Shown here in pieces: positions 7,142 to 14,340 of a DNA stretch of 17,343 nucleotides. Where the stretch lies: positions 1 to 17,343 of the forward strand of contig JAISVU010000018.1 in NCBI GenBank assembly GCA_031271375.1, written 5' to 3'. Both the position numbers and the translations under genes were made by a program. Numbering within the stretch: position 1 is the stretch's first letter; each line of letters begins with the position of its first letter. The notes below the pieces were generated by a model, which worked only from the letters and a program-made list of their open reading frames with translations, had not been told where the DNA came from and ran no database searches. The DNA comes from Clostridiales bacterium (GTDB lineage Bacteria; Bacillota; Clostridia; Lachnospirales; WRAX01).

Positions 7142-7148
7142 GCGGACT

Positions 7149-7187
7149 AGAGCCGAGGACCGAGAACCGAGAGCCCAGATAGTTAGT
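7149..7187 (+). repeat. GAGCCGAGAGCCCAGATAGTTA repeat, copy 2
   Basis: Direct copy of the preceding unit with an extra run of the CCGAGAN hexamer-like step (GAGCCGAGGACCGAGAACCG) before the CAGATAGTTAG end. Confidence 0.75.
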
Positions 7188-7245
7188 GTAGAAAAATCGG
7201 TAATTGCCAGGCTCAAACCTGGCGGCGAATCCTATGCCTTTCTGC

Positions 7246-7289
7246 AAGTAATTATCTGGGCTCTGCGTCCTTCTTTATCTCGGTTCTAG
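7246..7289 (-). repeat. Same repeat, copy 3, inverted
   Basis: AAGTAATTATCTGGGCTCTG followed by a degenerate TCTCGGTTCTAG is the reverse complement of copies 1 and 2 with a few changes. Copies 1/2 and 3 could form a long imperfect hairpin around the small GCCAGG/CCTGGC stem at 7206-7223. Confidence 0.65.
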
Positions 7290-7600
7290 GCTGGCGACCG
7301 GATGGAGTTTCATGTCATGGGAGAAGAATATGGCTTGCTTATTGAGGGCGACAGCGGTATACTTAGTTTTCAGGGGACGCGGTATCAAGGGTTTGAGCGG
7401 CTGGCGCAATAGGTCTTTAAAGCTATTCAACAGCAATGCTTTTGCAGCAGGAAAGTTCATACAGCAGCTAACAGTGGCTGCCGCTTAATACGTGGAGAGG
7501 GTAATGTACTGGGCGAGAAGAAGTTATCCGCAATGGGCGGGGCGTCTGATTACAAAGAAAATATAGCCTAAGGATTCTTTTAAAGCGGGGAGATATAATA

Positions 7601-7780
7601 ATGCGTGATATTGAGCAAACAATTCGAGAGGTCGATGCTACGATGGCAATAGAGGGTATGCCCTTAACCGAAGAAGACAAAAGCCGTTTAAGGTCTATTT
7701 TACGGGGTGAAATCAACTATGATGCTGCTATAAAGCAAATCATAGACAAGTATCTGTCCATCAATCCTGTAATAACATAA
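7601..7780 (+). CDS. VbhA-type antitoxin of a Fic toxin
   Basis: Short protein of 59 residues. In class I Fic modules the antitoxin helix places a glutamate in the Fic active site, blocks productive ATP binding and so prevents AMPylation of targets such as gyrase and topoisomerase IV. The motif [S/T]-x-x-x-E-[G/N] is present as T14-M-A-I-E18-G19, followed by MPLTEEDKSRLRSIL and a short helical tail, the usual VbhA-family layout. ATG at 7601 has GGGGAGA about nine bases upstream. It ends in TAA at 7778-7780, exactly where the toxin frame should start. The antitoxin looks fully intact. Confidence 0.85.
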   Translation: MRDIEQTIREVDATMAIEGMPLTEEDKSRLRSILRGEINYDAAIKQIIDKYLSINPVIT

Positions 7781-8390
7781 ACAGATATGATTATGAATTT
7801 GAACGTGTCAATGCCTACTGTTATCCGAACTCGTCGGTGCTTCGTAATAAGTTGGATATCCGGGATATGGCTACACTGGAAGCATTTGAGAGTGAGATAA
7901 CCTCCACCAGAATTCAACAGGCAATGGAGCAGCCGGTCAAAGGTAAGTTTGACTTAGCGCATCTTTGCGCAATTCACAAGTTTGTTTTAGCGATATATAT
8001 GATTGGGCAGGTGAGCTTCGCTCTGTTAATATCGCTAAGGGCAATCAATTTTGCAACCATGTTCACCTTGTAACATATGCAGAGGGAGTATTTTCAAAGT
8101 TAAAATCAGAGCAATTTCTTCGGAAAACGTCAGCGGAGCAGATTCCAAATCGTTTCGCATATTATCTTAGCGAGATAAATGTGCTTCATCCATTTCGTGA
8201 GGGCAATGGGAGGACACAACGGCTTTTCATAGAATATGTGGCTCAGAAAGCTGGATGGCATATTGATTTCTCCAGCGTTAGACCAGATGAAATGATTGAA
8301 GCATGTGCAATGGCATATGCCATAAAGTATGACAGGATGGTTGAAATGTTAAAGCGAATCACTTTACCAACTTATATCAGCGGGTTTTAA
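7777..8390 (+). pseudogene. Fic family adenylyltransferase toxin, frameshifted, start codon lost
   Basis: The AMP-transferring Fic toxin that pairs with the preceding antitoxin. Two frames together give a full-length protein of about 204 residues: the first contains RYDYEFERVNAYCYPNSSV and DLAHLCAIHKFV, and the second continues FSDIYDWAGELRSVNIAKG and holds the catalytic motif HPFREGNGRTQR (bases 8187-8222), complete with His and the anion-binding GNGR. The frames part at the T run 7985-7988; one more T would restore them. The first frame has no ATG before a late GTG (7837). At 7777 it reads ATAAA, where ATGA would give the usual overlap of toxin start and antitoxin stop, so a G-to-A change probably removed the start. 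An assembly error at the T run cannot be excluded. Confidence 0.85.
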
Positions 8391-8429
8391 AGATAGAGCC
8401 GTAGAATAATAAATTTTTGGAGGGATGTT

Positions 8430-8873
8430 ATGAGTGAATTACTGTTGAAAAAGGCGGAAGCGCTTGTAAATAAGTGTACAGCTCATACGCGGGAATCCGG
8501 TCTTACATTCGATTGGGTCATGGCCTTGACTGACGAGTTAGGATATCCGTCCGCTTCAATGATTTCGGCTTCAAGGGCGGATGGTATGAATTGGATTGCT
8601 TTTTGCACGGGGCTTAACGCAAATAAGCCAAACCGCGCAAGGAAAGACCCGCGCGCTTGTGTGTATTTATTTGAAAGCAAAAGTTATTCGGGCATATCAT
8701 TAACCGGGCAAGTCGAAATAATCACTGACTCTGAAACTAAACGGAGGATGTGGTACGACGAACTAAAAGACCATTTTAACGGCCCGGACGACGATGGTTT
8801 TTGCGTAATGCTGTTTAAGCCGGAGCATTATAATATATTCATTGAATATCAAAATATCAGCGGGGACTTTTAA
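8430..8873 (+). CDS. Pyridoxamine 5'-phosphate oxidase-like flavoprotein
   Basis: Protein of 147 residues with the split-barrel flavin-binding fold of the general stress protein 26 / PNPOx-like group: SASMISASRADGMNWIAFCTG (second strand region), a LNANKPNRARKDPRACVYLFE segment and GISLTGQVEIITD. Members bind FMN or F420, or reduce small oxidants; few have a proven substrate. It is too short to be a true PdxH and lacks its C-terminal part. ATG has GGAGGG seven bases upstream. It sits in the lower-GC patch, 39 bases after the Fic frame and in the same direction, so co-transcription is possible. Confidence 0.85.
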   Translation: MSELLLKKAEALVNKCTAHTRESGLTFDWVMALTDELGYPSASMISASRADGMNWIAFCTGLNANKPNRARKDPRACVYLFESKSYSGISLTGQVEIITDSETKRRMWYDELKDHFNGPDDDGFCVMLFKPEHYNIFIEYQNISGDF

Positions 8874-8954
8874 ACGCGGTTTCATACGCATTACCGCTTA
8901 ACCGTGTAAAACGCTGCTTTAACTCGGGGCCGCAATGACGGTCGCACATAAGCG

Positions 8955-8982
8955 TAGGCATTTTCTTCAGCAATTTTATAAT
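8955..8982 (+). promoter_or_regulatory. Possible promoter of the NUDIX gene
   Basis: TATAAT at 8977-8982 with TAGGCA 16 bases upstream (four of six matches to TTGACA). Transcription would start near 8989, about 32 bases before the GTG start. The spacer 8874-9020 contains nothing else recognisable. Confidence 0.4.
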
Positions 8983-9020
8983 AGAGCTGTAGCTAATTTA
9001 TATTATTTGAGGTGATTAAT

Positions 9021-9473
9021 GTGACGGAATATATGCAAGAAATCCGAAAAAAAGTCGGACATATGACAGTTATGCAATGTGGGGCCAGTGTAATCGTTGA
9101 AAATAAAAACGGCGATATTCTATTGCAATTACGAAAGGATAACGGTTGTTGGGGTTATGCCGGAGGCTCCGTTGAAATTGACGAAGTTGTAGAAAATGCC
9201 GCAAAGCGGGAATTGTTTGAAGAAACGGGGCTGACCGCAAACAAACTTGAGTTATTTGGTGTTTTCTCCGGCAAGGATATGCATTATATATATCCAAACG
9301 GCGATGAAGTTTCAAATATAGACATCGTATATATTTGCAAAGACTACAGCGGTGAATTGCGCAAGCAGGAAAGCGAGGTTTATGAATTGTGTTTTTATCC
9401 CGTAAACAAGCTTCCGGCTAATCTATCGCCTCCTAATATAAAAGTCATGAACGCTTATATTGCTTCACGCTGA
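9021..9473 (+). CDS. NUDIX hydrolase
   Basis: Cytoplasmic hydrolase of nucleoside diphosphates linked to another moiety, 150 residues. The Nudix box fits G-x5-E-x7-R-E-U-x-E-E-x-G-U exactly: it begins GSVEIDE and ends RELFEETGL. Upstream lies QCGASVIVENKNGDILLQLR, and downstream FGVFSGKDMHYIYPNGDEVS, typical of a Firmicute subgroup annotated as ADP-ribose pyrophosphatase-like or 8-oxo-dGTPase-like. The substrate is not predictable. The GTG at 9021 is chosen because GAGGTGA precedes it at good spacing; the upstream in-frame GTG (9012) is itself part of that site. One of the more AT-rich genes in the window. Confidence 0.9.
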   Translation: MTEYMQEIRKKVGHMTVMQCGASVIVENKNGDILLQLRKDNGCWGYAGGSVEIDEVVENAAKRELFEETGLTANKLELFGVFSGKDMHYIYPNGDEVSNIDIVYICKDYSGELRKQESEVYELCFYPVNKLPANLSPPNIKVMNAYIASR

Positions 9474-9540
9474 TAATAAGCATTTTCTACACCCTCTCAT
9501 ACAGTAAGTTACCTTTACATTAAAGCGAAAGGTTTCTTAT

Positions 9541-9582
9541 AAGTAACTCTCTGGGCTCTGAGCCCTCGGCTCTCGGTCCTAC
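9541..9582 (-). repeat. Same repeat, copy 4, inverted relative to copies 1 and 2
   Basis: AAGTAACTCTCTGGGCTCTG and CCTCGGCTCTCGGTCCTACT are the reverse complement of the units at 7112-7187. It closes the Fic-PNPOx-NUDIX patch on the right and ends just before the ribosome site of the acyltransferase. Confidence 0.7.
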
Positions 9583-9594
9583 TCCGGAGGTACC

Positions 9595-10734
9595 ATGCGC
9601 AAACGCGAAGCCAACATCGAAATAATGCGGATTCTGCTGTTCCTGATGATGATATGCCTGCATGTGGTGTCGCCGTACAGGCAGACCCACCATGAGAAAT
9701 TCACGTTCTCGTGGCAGTTCACCGCTGCGCTGGCCAGCGTTTCACGCTTGTGTACGAACGGGTTCGTTTTAATCAGCGGCTACTTCTTTACTTCGGCCAA
9801 GAATAAAAGCCCGCTGTCACCTGCCTTTAAGCTGCTGCTTCCACTGGCGGCATATGTGCCGTTCTATTTCTTCCTGGACTTGCACGTGGGCTTCAATGAG
9901 GCGCTGGGCCGGGTGATTCAGGGGCTTTTATCCAATGAGAACCATTTCTATCACATGTGGTACCTTCAAGTATTCCTAGTTCTTACGCTGATAGCGCCGC
10001 TGCTTGCGGCGGGGCTTGAGAACGCCTCCCGGCTTGTCCACAAGTACGCAATGATAGGGCTGCTCTTTAGCGCCTCGGCGCTGCCGACGTTTACATACCT
10101 TACGGGTCTTAACTGGTTCGATCTCCGGCTCTTCGACGGCAACCTGCTGCTGTTTATCGGGTTGTTCGTCACCGGGGCCTATATTCGCAAGTACCCGCCT
10201 CGGATAACCGCGCGCTTCGCCGGTATCCTCTTCGCCGCTTCCGAGCTGGCCGTAGTCCTGGGGGCTGTTTTATACAACACCCGCTACAGCCCGGTCTTTA
10301 TCATCCAAATGTTTAACGGCCAGCTCGCTTCGCTGGCAGACGCAGCCTGGATTGAGACCGAAGGCCTGTCCGGGGCCTTTGTGGACGCGAGGGAAATCTT
10401 TGTCGTGGCGGCTTCGGCGGCGATGCTTATATGCTTTGCGAAGCTGAGGACGAGGGACGGCCTGTTCAGCCATGTGATAACGCGGATATCGCGCCGCCTC
10501 TACGGCGCTTATATCATACATGTCTTTTGGATCCAGGTCTTTTCAAACATCAACGGGTCATATTTTAACCTGTATTCCCGTATCTGGCCGGCCAAGCCCT
10601 CGTATCCGTTATATATATTCGGCTATATCGGGGCCGTCGCGGTATGTTCGCTCCTGACGGACTGGTTGCTGTCCATCGCATATAAGTTCATTGTCCGCTT
10701 TGCGCAGAAGAAGCTGCTGGGCTCCGAAAATTAG
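9595..10734 (+). CDS. Membrane acyltransferase of the acyltransferase 3 family
   Basis: Integral membrane O-acyltransferase (379 residues, about ten hydrophobic segments) that moves acetyl or similar groups onto surface polysaccharides or other envelope acceptors. Family marks are NIEIMRILLFLMMICLHVV (the conserved Arg and His in the first segment) and GFVLISGYFF. OafA, WecH and the Ica-type acyltransferases belong here; the acceptor is unknown. ATG has GGAGG five bases upstream, directly after a repeat copy. Its last 47 bases overlap the convergent tadA gene. Confidence 0.88.
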   Translation: MRKREANIEIMRILLFLMMICLHVVSPYRQTHHEKFTFSWQFTAALASVSRLCTNGFVLISGYFFTSAKNKSPLSPAFKLLLPLAAYVPFYFFLDLHVGFNEALGRVIQGLLSNENHFYHMWYLQVFLVLTLIAPLLAAGLENASRLVHKYAMIGLLFSASALPTFTYLTGLNWFDLRLFDGNLLLFIGLFVTGAYIRKYPPRITARFAGILFAASELAVVLGAVLYNTRYSPVFIIQMFNGQLASLADAAWIETEGLSGAFVDAREIFVVAASAAMLICFAKLRTRDGLFSHVITRISRRLYGAYIIHVFWIQVFSNINGSYFNLYSRIWPAKPSYPLYIFGYIGAVAVCSLLTDWLLSIAYKFIVRFAQKKLLGSEN

Positions 10735-11170
10735 TCTTGAAAAACTCCGTCATCAGCGCCCCGCACTCTGCCTCCAGTACCCCGCCTATAACCGCCGCGC
10801 GGTGGTTAAACCGGGGCTCCTCCAATACGTTGAGGATGGACCCGGCGCAGCCGGCCTTAGGGTTCCTTGCCCCGTAATACACGGTTCCGACCCGTGTCAT
10901 TATAATGGCCCCGGCGCACATTGGGCAGGGCTCCACGGTTACGAACAAAGAGCAGTCCGACAGGCGCCAGTCCCCAACGGCCGCGCAGGCTTCGTCAATG
11001 GCAAGCATCTCCGCGTGGCGCAGCGAGTTTTTTAGCCTGGCGCAGCGGTTCCTGCCCCTGCCGATAATCGCGCCTTCGCGGACTATCACGCAGCCGACCG
11101 GCACCTCGTTATCCCAAAACGCCGCCCGTGCCTCTTCCAAAGCAAGACGCATAAAGTATTCCATATCCAT
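10688..11170 (-). CDS. tadA: tRNA-specific adenosine deaminase
   Basis: Deaminates A34 of tRNA-Arg(ACG) to inosine, so that one tRNA can read three arginine codons; essential in most bacteria. The zinc site is complete: H52-A-E54 (catalytic Glu) and P-C82-P-M-C85. The early motif DNEVPVGCVIV and the DWRLSDCSLFVTVEPC core are typical of TadA rather than of cytosine or guanine deaminases. At 160 residues it has normal length. Its ATG overlaps the stop of the GNAT gene (TGATG), so both are probably translated from one message. Confidence 0.93.
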   Translation of the reverse strand: MDMEYFMRLALEEARAAFWDNEVPVGCVIVREGAIIGRGRNRCARLKNSLRHAEMLAIDEACAAVGDWRLSDCSLFVTVEPCPMCAGAIIMTRVGTVYYGARNPKAGCAGSILNVLEEPRFNHRAAVIGGVLEAECGALMTEFFKTNFRSPAASSAQSGQ

Positions 11171-12066
11171 CAGCTATTCTTCCGCTCCCACCATGTCGCC
11201 GTATATATCGGATAAAACCCTATATTGTAATAGAATTGCTGGCCCGACCCAACAACGGCCTGCCTCGCGCCTAAATCGCCGGAACGCCTCACGGCCTCCA
11301 GCACGGCCGCTTTGCCCAGCCCCATCATACGGTATTTGGGGTCCGTGGCGACCGGCTCAATATAACAGTAAAAGTCGCCCGGCCTGTACCACACGCCGCA
11401 ATGCGAAGCGTAATTGCCCTCCGGCGAGACGACGGATACCACAAGCTCCGGGATAATCATCGGGCTGGAGAGCATTTCCTTGCGGACGGATAAAACCGCT
11501 TCGTCTTGCGTCTCGGTTTCGCCGGGATGGAAGCCGCGCCACATCACACGGTTGTACTGCCGCCAATCCCAATTATCGGCCAGGCTTACGAAGGAAAAGC
11601 CGTGCGGCAGCGAGAAGGATTGCAGCGCGGCGATGTCCAGCGTAGCGGAATGCCATTTGTCCTGCGTGGGCCGGAAGCCTTCGGCTATCGCCGCGCGTTG
11701 GTAATCATAATCCCCGTCCGGCAGGAGTATCCGCTGTTTTCCGTTATTATGCAGGGCTTCTGTTGCGTAAGCGATGAGCTCCGGTTTCAGACGGTTGTAT
11801 CCTTCATCAGCTATAAGGATGGCGTCTCCCAGCGACATTTCATAGATTGCTGCCGCCGCAAGCGTACCGCCGTCTTCCCAAAAGCCGTAACGCCCTATAT
11901 TATCCCTGTCCAGCTCTTTATGCGTTATCTGCCATTCCCACGCGCCCCACGGATAATAAGGGACGGCAAGACGCTTGGAATTAATAAATATAAGAAAATC
12001 GCGGACTTTTAAATAATCGTCGGTAAAAAGGGGTTTTGAATCATAGTTCCTGAATGTAATATTCAT
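11170..12066 (-). CDS. GNAT family acetyltransferase with two GNAT-like halves
   Basis: Protein of 298 residues. The second half has the acetyl-CoA pyrophosphate loop RMMGLGKA within EPVATDPKYRMMGLGKAAV and ends with the FYYNIGF segment typical of motif B. The first half has GNAT-like strands but no clear loop, as in other tandem GNAT proteins where one domain has decayed. The acetyl acceptor is unknown. GGGGAGG lies a few bases upstream of the ATG. First gene of a two-gene unit with tadA. It is divergent from the DivIVA-like gene, with 95 bases between the two starts. Confidence 0.85.
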   Translation of the reverse strand: MNITFRNYDSKPLFTDDYLKVRDFLIFINSKRLAVPYYPWGAWEWQITHKELDRDNIGRYGFWEDGGTLAAAAIYEMSLGDAILIADEGYNRLKPELIAYATEALHNNGKQRILLPDGDYDYQRAAIAEGFRPTQDKWHSATLDIAALQSFSLPHGFSFVSLADNWDWRQYNRVMWRGFHPGETETQDEAVLSVRKEMLSSPMIIPELVVSVVSPEGNYASHCGVWYRPGDFYCYIEPVATDPKYRMMGLGKAAVLEAVRRSGDLGARQAVVGSGQQFYYNIGFYPIYTATWWERKNS

Positions 12067-12096
12067 GCTGCCTCCCCGCAGTTTTTAACAAGCATG

Positions 12097-12125
12097 TAGC
12101 GCGTCTGACGGTTATATGATATAAT
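12097..12125 (+). promoter_or_regulatory. Extended -10 promoter of the DivIVA-like gene
   Basis: TGATATAAT at 12117-12125 is a perfect extended -10. The -35 region (about 12097-12102) is poor. It is the same nine-base element as the one before the oxidase operon. The start point would be about 12132, leaving a leader of about 30 bases. Confidence 0.5.
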
Positions 12126-12161
12126 CAGCTTACTTGCTTAATAATAGAAAGGATGATAAAT

Positions 12162-12626
12162 ATGCCGGACAGGTTCCCATATGTGAAGCGCGGATATGAC
12201 CCTTCTGCGGTTGACAGGCGTATCGACGACTTGGAGCTCGCGATGCGCGAATACCGGGAAAAGGACGCCTCCATCACCAACGCGATTATGAGCGCGCAGC
12301 TGGCCGCCGACGAGATAATCCGCAAGGCAAAGACCGCCGCCGAAGCTATCATGGAAAACGCCCGCGCGATGTCGGTTGAGCTTACCGATAACAGTTCCCA
12401 AAAGCTGTCGTCCGTTGTGCGCTTTATCCAAAACCACCGGAAGGAGCTGACGGCCTTTAAAGACGATTACGAAGCGCTGTTGTCCAAGTATTATCTGGCG
12501 CTGGATGTGAGCGAGATAGCTATGGCGGAAAAAAAGGCGGGGGAACTGGAGGCCTATCTGCAGAAATTCATCGACGCGGAGCTGAAAGACGCGTCATCGC
12601 CGCCTGAAGACAATAACCTTGCTTAG
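12162..12626 (+). CDS. DivIVA-like coiled-coil protein
   Basis: Protein of 154 residues. The N-terminus MPDRFPYVKRGYDPSAVDRRIDDLE matches the start of the DivIVA/GpsB domain, which marks curved membrane at the septum and poles. A long charged helix with heptad character follows (about 20-145), and an acidic tail. It is shorter than classical DivIVA and weakly conserved beyond the start, so it may be a relative with another role. ATG at 12162 is preferred because AGAAAGGATGA precedes it by about nine bases; the ATG at 12153 lies inside that site. Its last 33 bases overlap the convergent gtrA-like gene. Confidence 0.72.
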   Translation: MPDRFPYVKRGYDPSAVDRRIDDLELAMREYREKDASITNAIMSAQLAADEIIRKAKTAAEAIMENARAMSVELTDNSSQKLSSVVRFIQNHRKELTAFKDDYEALLSKYYLALDVSEIAMAEKKAGELEAYLQKFIDAELKDASSPPEDNNLA

Positions 12627-13007
12627 GACATAATTCAGGATAATGACCAGCACCGTCGCCGCTCCCTTGACGATTTTATCGTTATAGCCCAGCTTCTCGG
12701 CGAAGAGCAGGATTATCCCCGATTCCAGTAGCCAGGTCAGCACCCTTGCCGCGAAGAACGAGGAAAACTCCCTCACCCCTTTAACGCCGCCCCCGGCGCT
12801 GCGGAACACCCACAGCTTATTTACGGTAAAGGCGAACGTCACCGCGATTACCCAGGCTATTACATTGGAGACCACGTATGACAGAAGAAAAACGTCGGTG
12901 GCGATAACGTAGACAGCAAAATTGACCAGCGTCGTTAAAACGCCGAAAAACCCGTAATTCACCAGCTCCCTGTACTTGACGTACAGGGATTTTATCTTAT
13001 CAAGCAA
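12594..13007 (-). CDS. GtrA family membrane protein
   Basis: Small polytopic membrane protein of 137 residues with four hydrophobic segments: YGFFGVLTTLVNFAVYVIA, VVSNVIAWVIAVTFAFTVNK, an arm around FFAARVLTWLLESGIILLFA, and AATVLVIILNYVLSKVIVF. The conserved F-x-x-N-K-LWVF and NY-x-x-SK-x-x-VF elements are those of the GtrA/DPMS family, proposed to move lipid-linked sugars across the membrane. The start is TTG with AGGAGAT nine bases upstream. It lies 22 bases behind the zinc-ribbon gene and probably shares its transcript. No glycosyltransferase partner is in view. Confidence 0.9.
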   Translation of the reverse strand: MLDKIKSLYVKYRELVNYGFFGVLTTLVNFAVYVIATDVFLLSYVVSNVIAWVIAVTFAFTVNKLWVFRSAGGGVKGVREFSSFFAARVLTWLLESGIILLFAEKLGYNDKIVKGAATVLVIILNYVLSKVIVFRRR

Positions 13008-13029
13008 ATTATCGCATCTCCTGTCGTAA

Positions 13030-14340
13030 TTACTCCTGCAGCAATATATATGCTTTATCCGCCGCCCCGCGCTCGGTCAGCAGCGCCTCGGCTTCTCTAT
13101 AATCCGCTACGGGGACAGGAACCCAGCCGCCGTCTTCACGGAAGCCCAGGTACCTGTCGCCGTTTTCTGTAATGGCATAAGCGTAGCCGCCGCTGACGGA
13201 GACGAAGCTCAGAACCGCGCCTAGCCGCCCGGCTTCGGCGGCGGCCTCGTCCGCAGGGTCATAAGCGACGGTTTTTATATCGAACCCGGGCAGTAGGTTT
13301 AAGTCCAAGTCCGCAAGGTGGATATTTACAAACACAGGTATGTTCTCGGCGTATTCCAGCCCAGACAGCGCGGTTTCCCATTTGTCCGTATAGGTTAAGA
13401 CGAAGGTGCGCAGCGTCCCCTGGGAGCGTTCCGTCATTACGGCCACGGCGTATTTCTCGTCGGCCGCCGCGTAGCGTATGTCATAACCGAACGCGGAAGG
13501 GAACGAATCCCCTGCCAGCCGCGTGATTTCAGCGTATACTTGATCTTCCCCGCCGGGCCGGGTTATGGTCCCGTGTGATGTGTCATAACGCCTGAGCACG
13601 GCGTTGATATCATTAACCGACAGCGCCGCCGCTCCGTCCGGCCCGGCGAAAGCAACACCGTCGCGTGTTTCGCAGATAGCCGCGATAAACATTTCACTCG
13701 CCTGTTGTTCGCCTTCTTGGCCTTCCAGCCCCAGTATGCCCTGTATATCGGAGCCTTTGAGCATCAAAAGCCCCGCCTTTCCTGGAATAAAGCCCATAAT
13801 CCGGGGGTCTAGGCCTTGACTCTCTATTACACTTGCGGCGGTCACATAGCCGCCGGCATTATAATTATACAGATAACCCTTATTCGTAACATAGCCGACC
13901 TCCCCGGGCACCGCCTCAGCAAGTATTCCCAGAGCGGTAAACAGCGGATCGGCGTCCGGGCCGGGGTCGAACAGAGCCATTTCCCGCAGCTCGTCAAAGC
14001 CAAGCTGCCCGTCGTCCTGGGCTTCGGTCGCGGGAGATACATCGGGAATATCGGCAATAGGGTCTTCATTCAGCGCGGCGGCGGCGGGGCTTGCCGTGGG
14101 CAGCGCCGAATCCACGGGATTAAGACCCGTATCGGAGGACACGGGCTCGGCGGGTTCCGGCGGCGTCAGCTTCCCCTCCTCCGCCCTAAAATAAAGATAT
14201 ACCGCCCCTGCGATAATGGCAAGCAGCACGACGGCCAATAATATATACGTCCCGCGCTTGCCGTTTTTTATCGCGGCACCGCAGACAGGGCATTTATTCG
14301 CGCCTTTAGGCACTACGGTCTTGCAGTGCTTACACCACAT
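13030..14340 (-). CDS. Membrane-anchored zinc-ribbon protein with large extracytoplasmic domain
   Basis: Protein of 436 residues. A zinc ribbon at the very start (C3-x2-C6 and C17-x2-C20) is followed by a basic stretch and one membrane segment (about 29-50), then a Pro/Glu/Ala-rich linker and a globular domain of about 300 residues facing outside. That domain contains several WxPV/GYAYAITENG-like beta repeats but matches no family I can name. Such zinc-ribbon membrane proteins in Clostridia are mostly uncharacterised. ATG at 14340 is chosen because GAAGGGGAT lies just upstream; a longer start at 14373 lacks a site. It overlaps the preceding gene by 11 bases. Confidence 0.75.
   Translation of the reverse strand: MWCKHCKTVVPKGANKCPVCGAAIKNGKRGTYILLAVVLLAIIAGAVYLYFRAEEGKLTPPEPAEPVSSDTGLNPVDSALPTASPAAAALNEDPIADIPDVSPATEAQDDGQLGFDELREMALFDPGPDADPLFTALGILAEAVPGEVGYVTNKGYLYNYNAGGYVTAASVIESQGLDPRIMGFIPGKAGLLMLKGSDIQGILGLEGQEGEQQASEMFIAAICETRDGVAFAGPDGAAALSVNDINAVLRRYDTSHGTITRPGGEDQVYAEITRLAGDSFPSAFGYDIRYAAADEKYAVAVMTERSQGTLRTFVLTYTDKWETALSGLEYAENIPVFVNIHLADLDLNLLPGFDIKTVAYDPADEAAAEAGRLGAVLSFVSVSGGYAYAITENGDRYLGFREDGGWVPVPVADYREAEALLTERGAADKAYILLQE

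Larger units (their letters stand above)
7112..7600. other. Intergenic region with repeats and an undefined small ORF
   Basis: Nearly 490 bases between the dehydrogenase and the antitoxin gene. The first 180 hold three repeat copies and a short stem (7206-7223). From 7312 to 7488 a 58-codon + frame starting MSWEKNMACL and ending QQLTVAAA is open, with GGAG four bases before its ATG. The minus strand is also open here, and neither product could be named. Only spacer sequence was seen between 7489 and the antitoxin ribosome site. Confidence 0.5.

Noticed and set aside
7112..7289. Closely spaced repeats resembling a CRISPR array
   Set aside because: Only three irregular copies, in both orientations, with spacers of unequal length and no cas genes.
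7981..7992. Programmed -1 frameshift in Fic
   Set aside because: The site TTT-GTT-TTA does not fit the X-XXY-YYZ slippery pattern, and the start codon is also missing, so mutation or sequence error is simpler.
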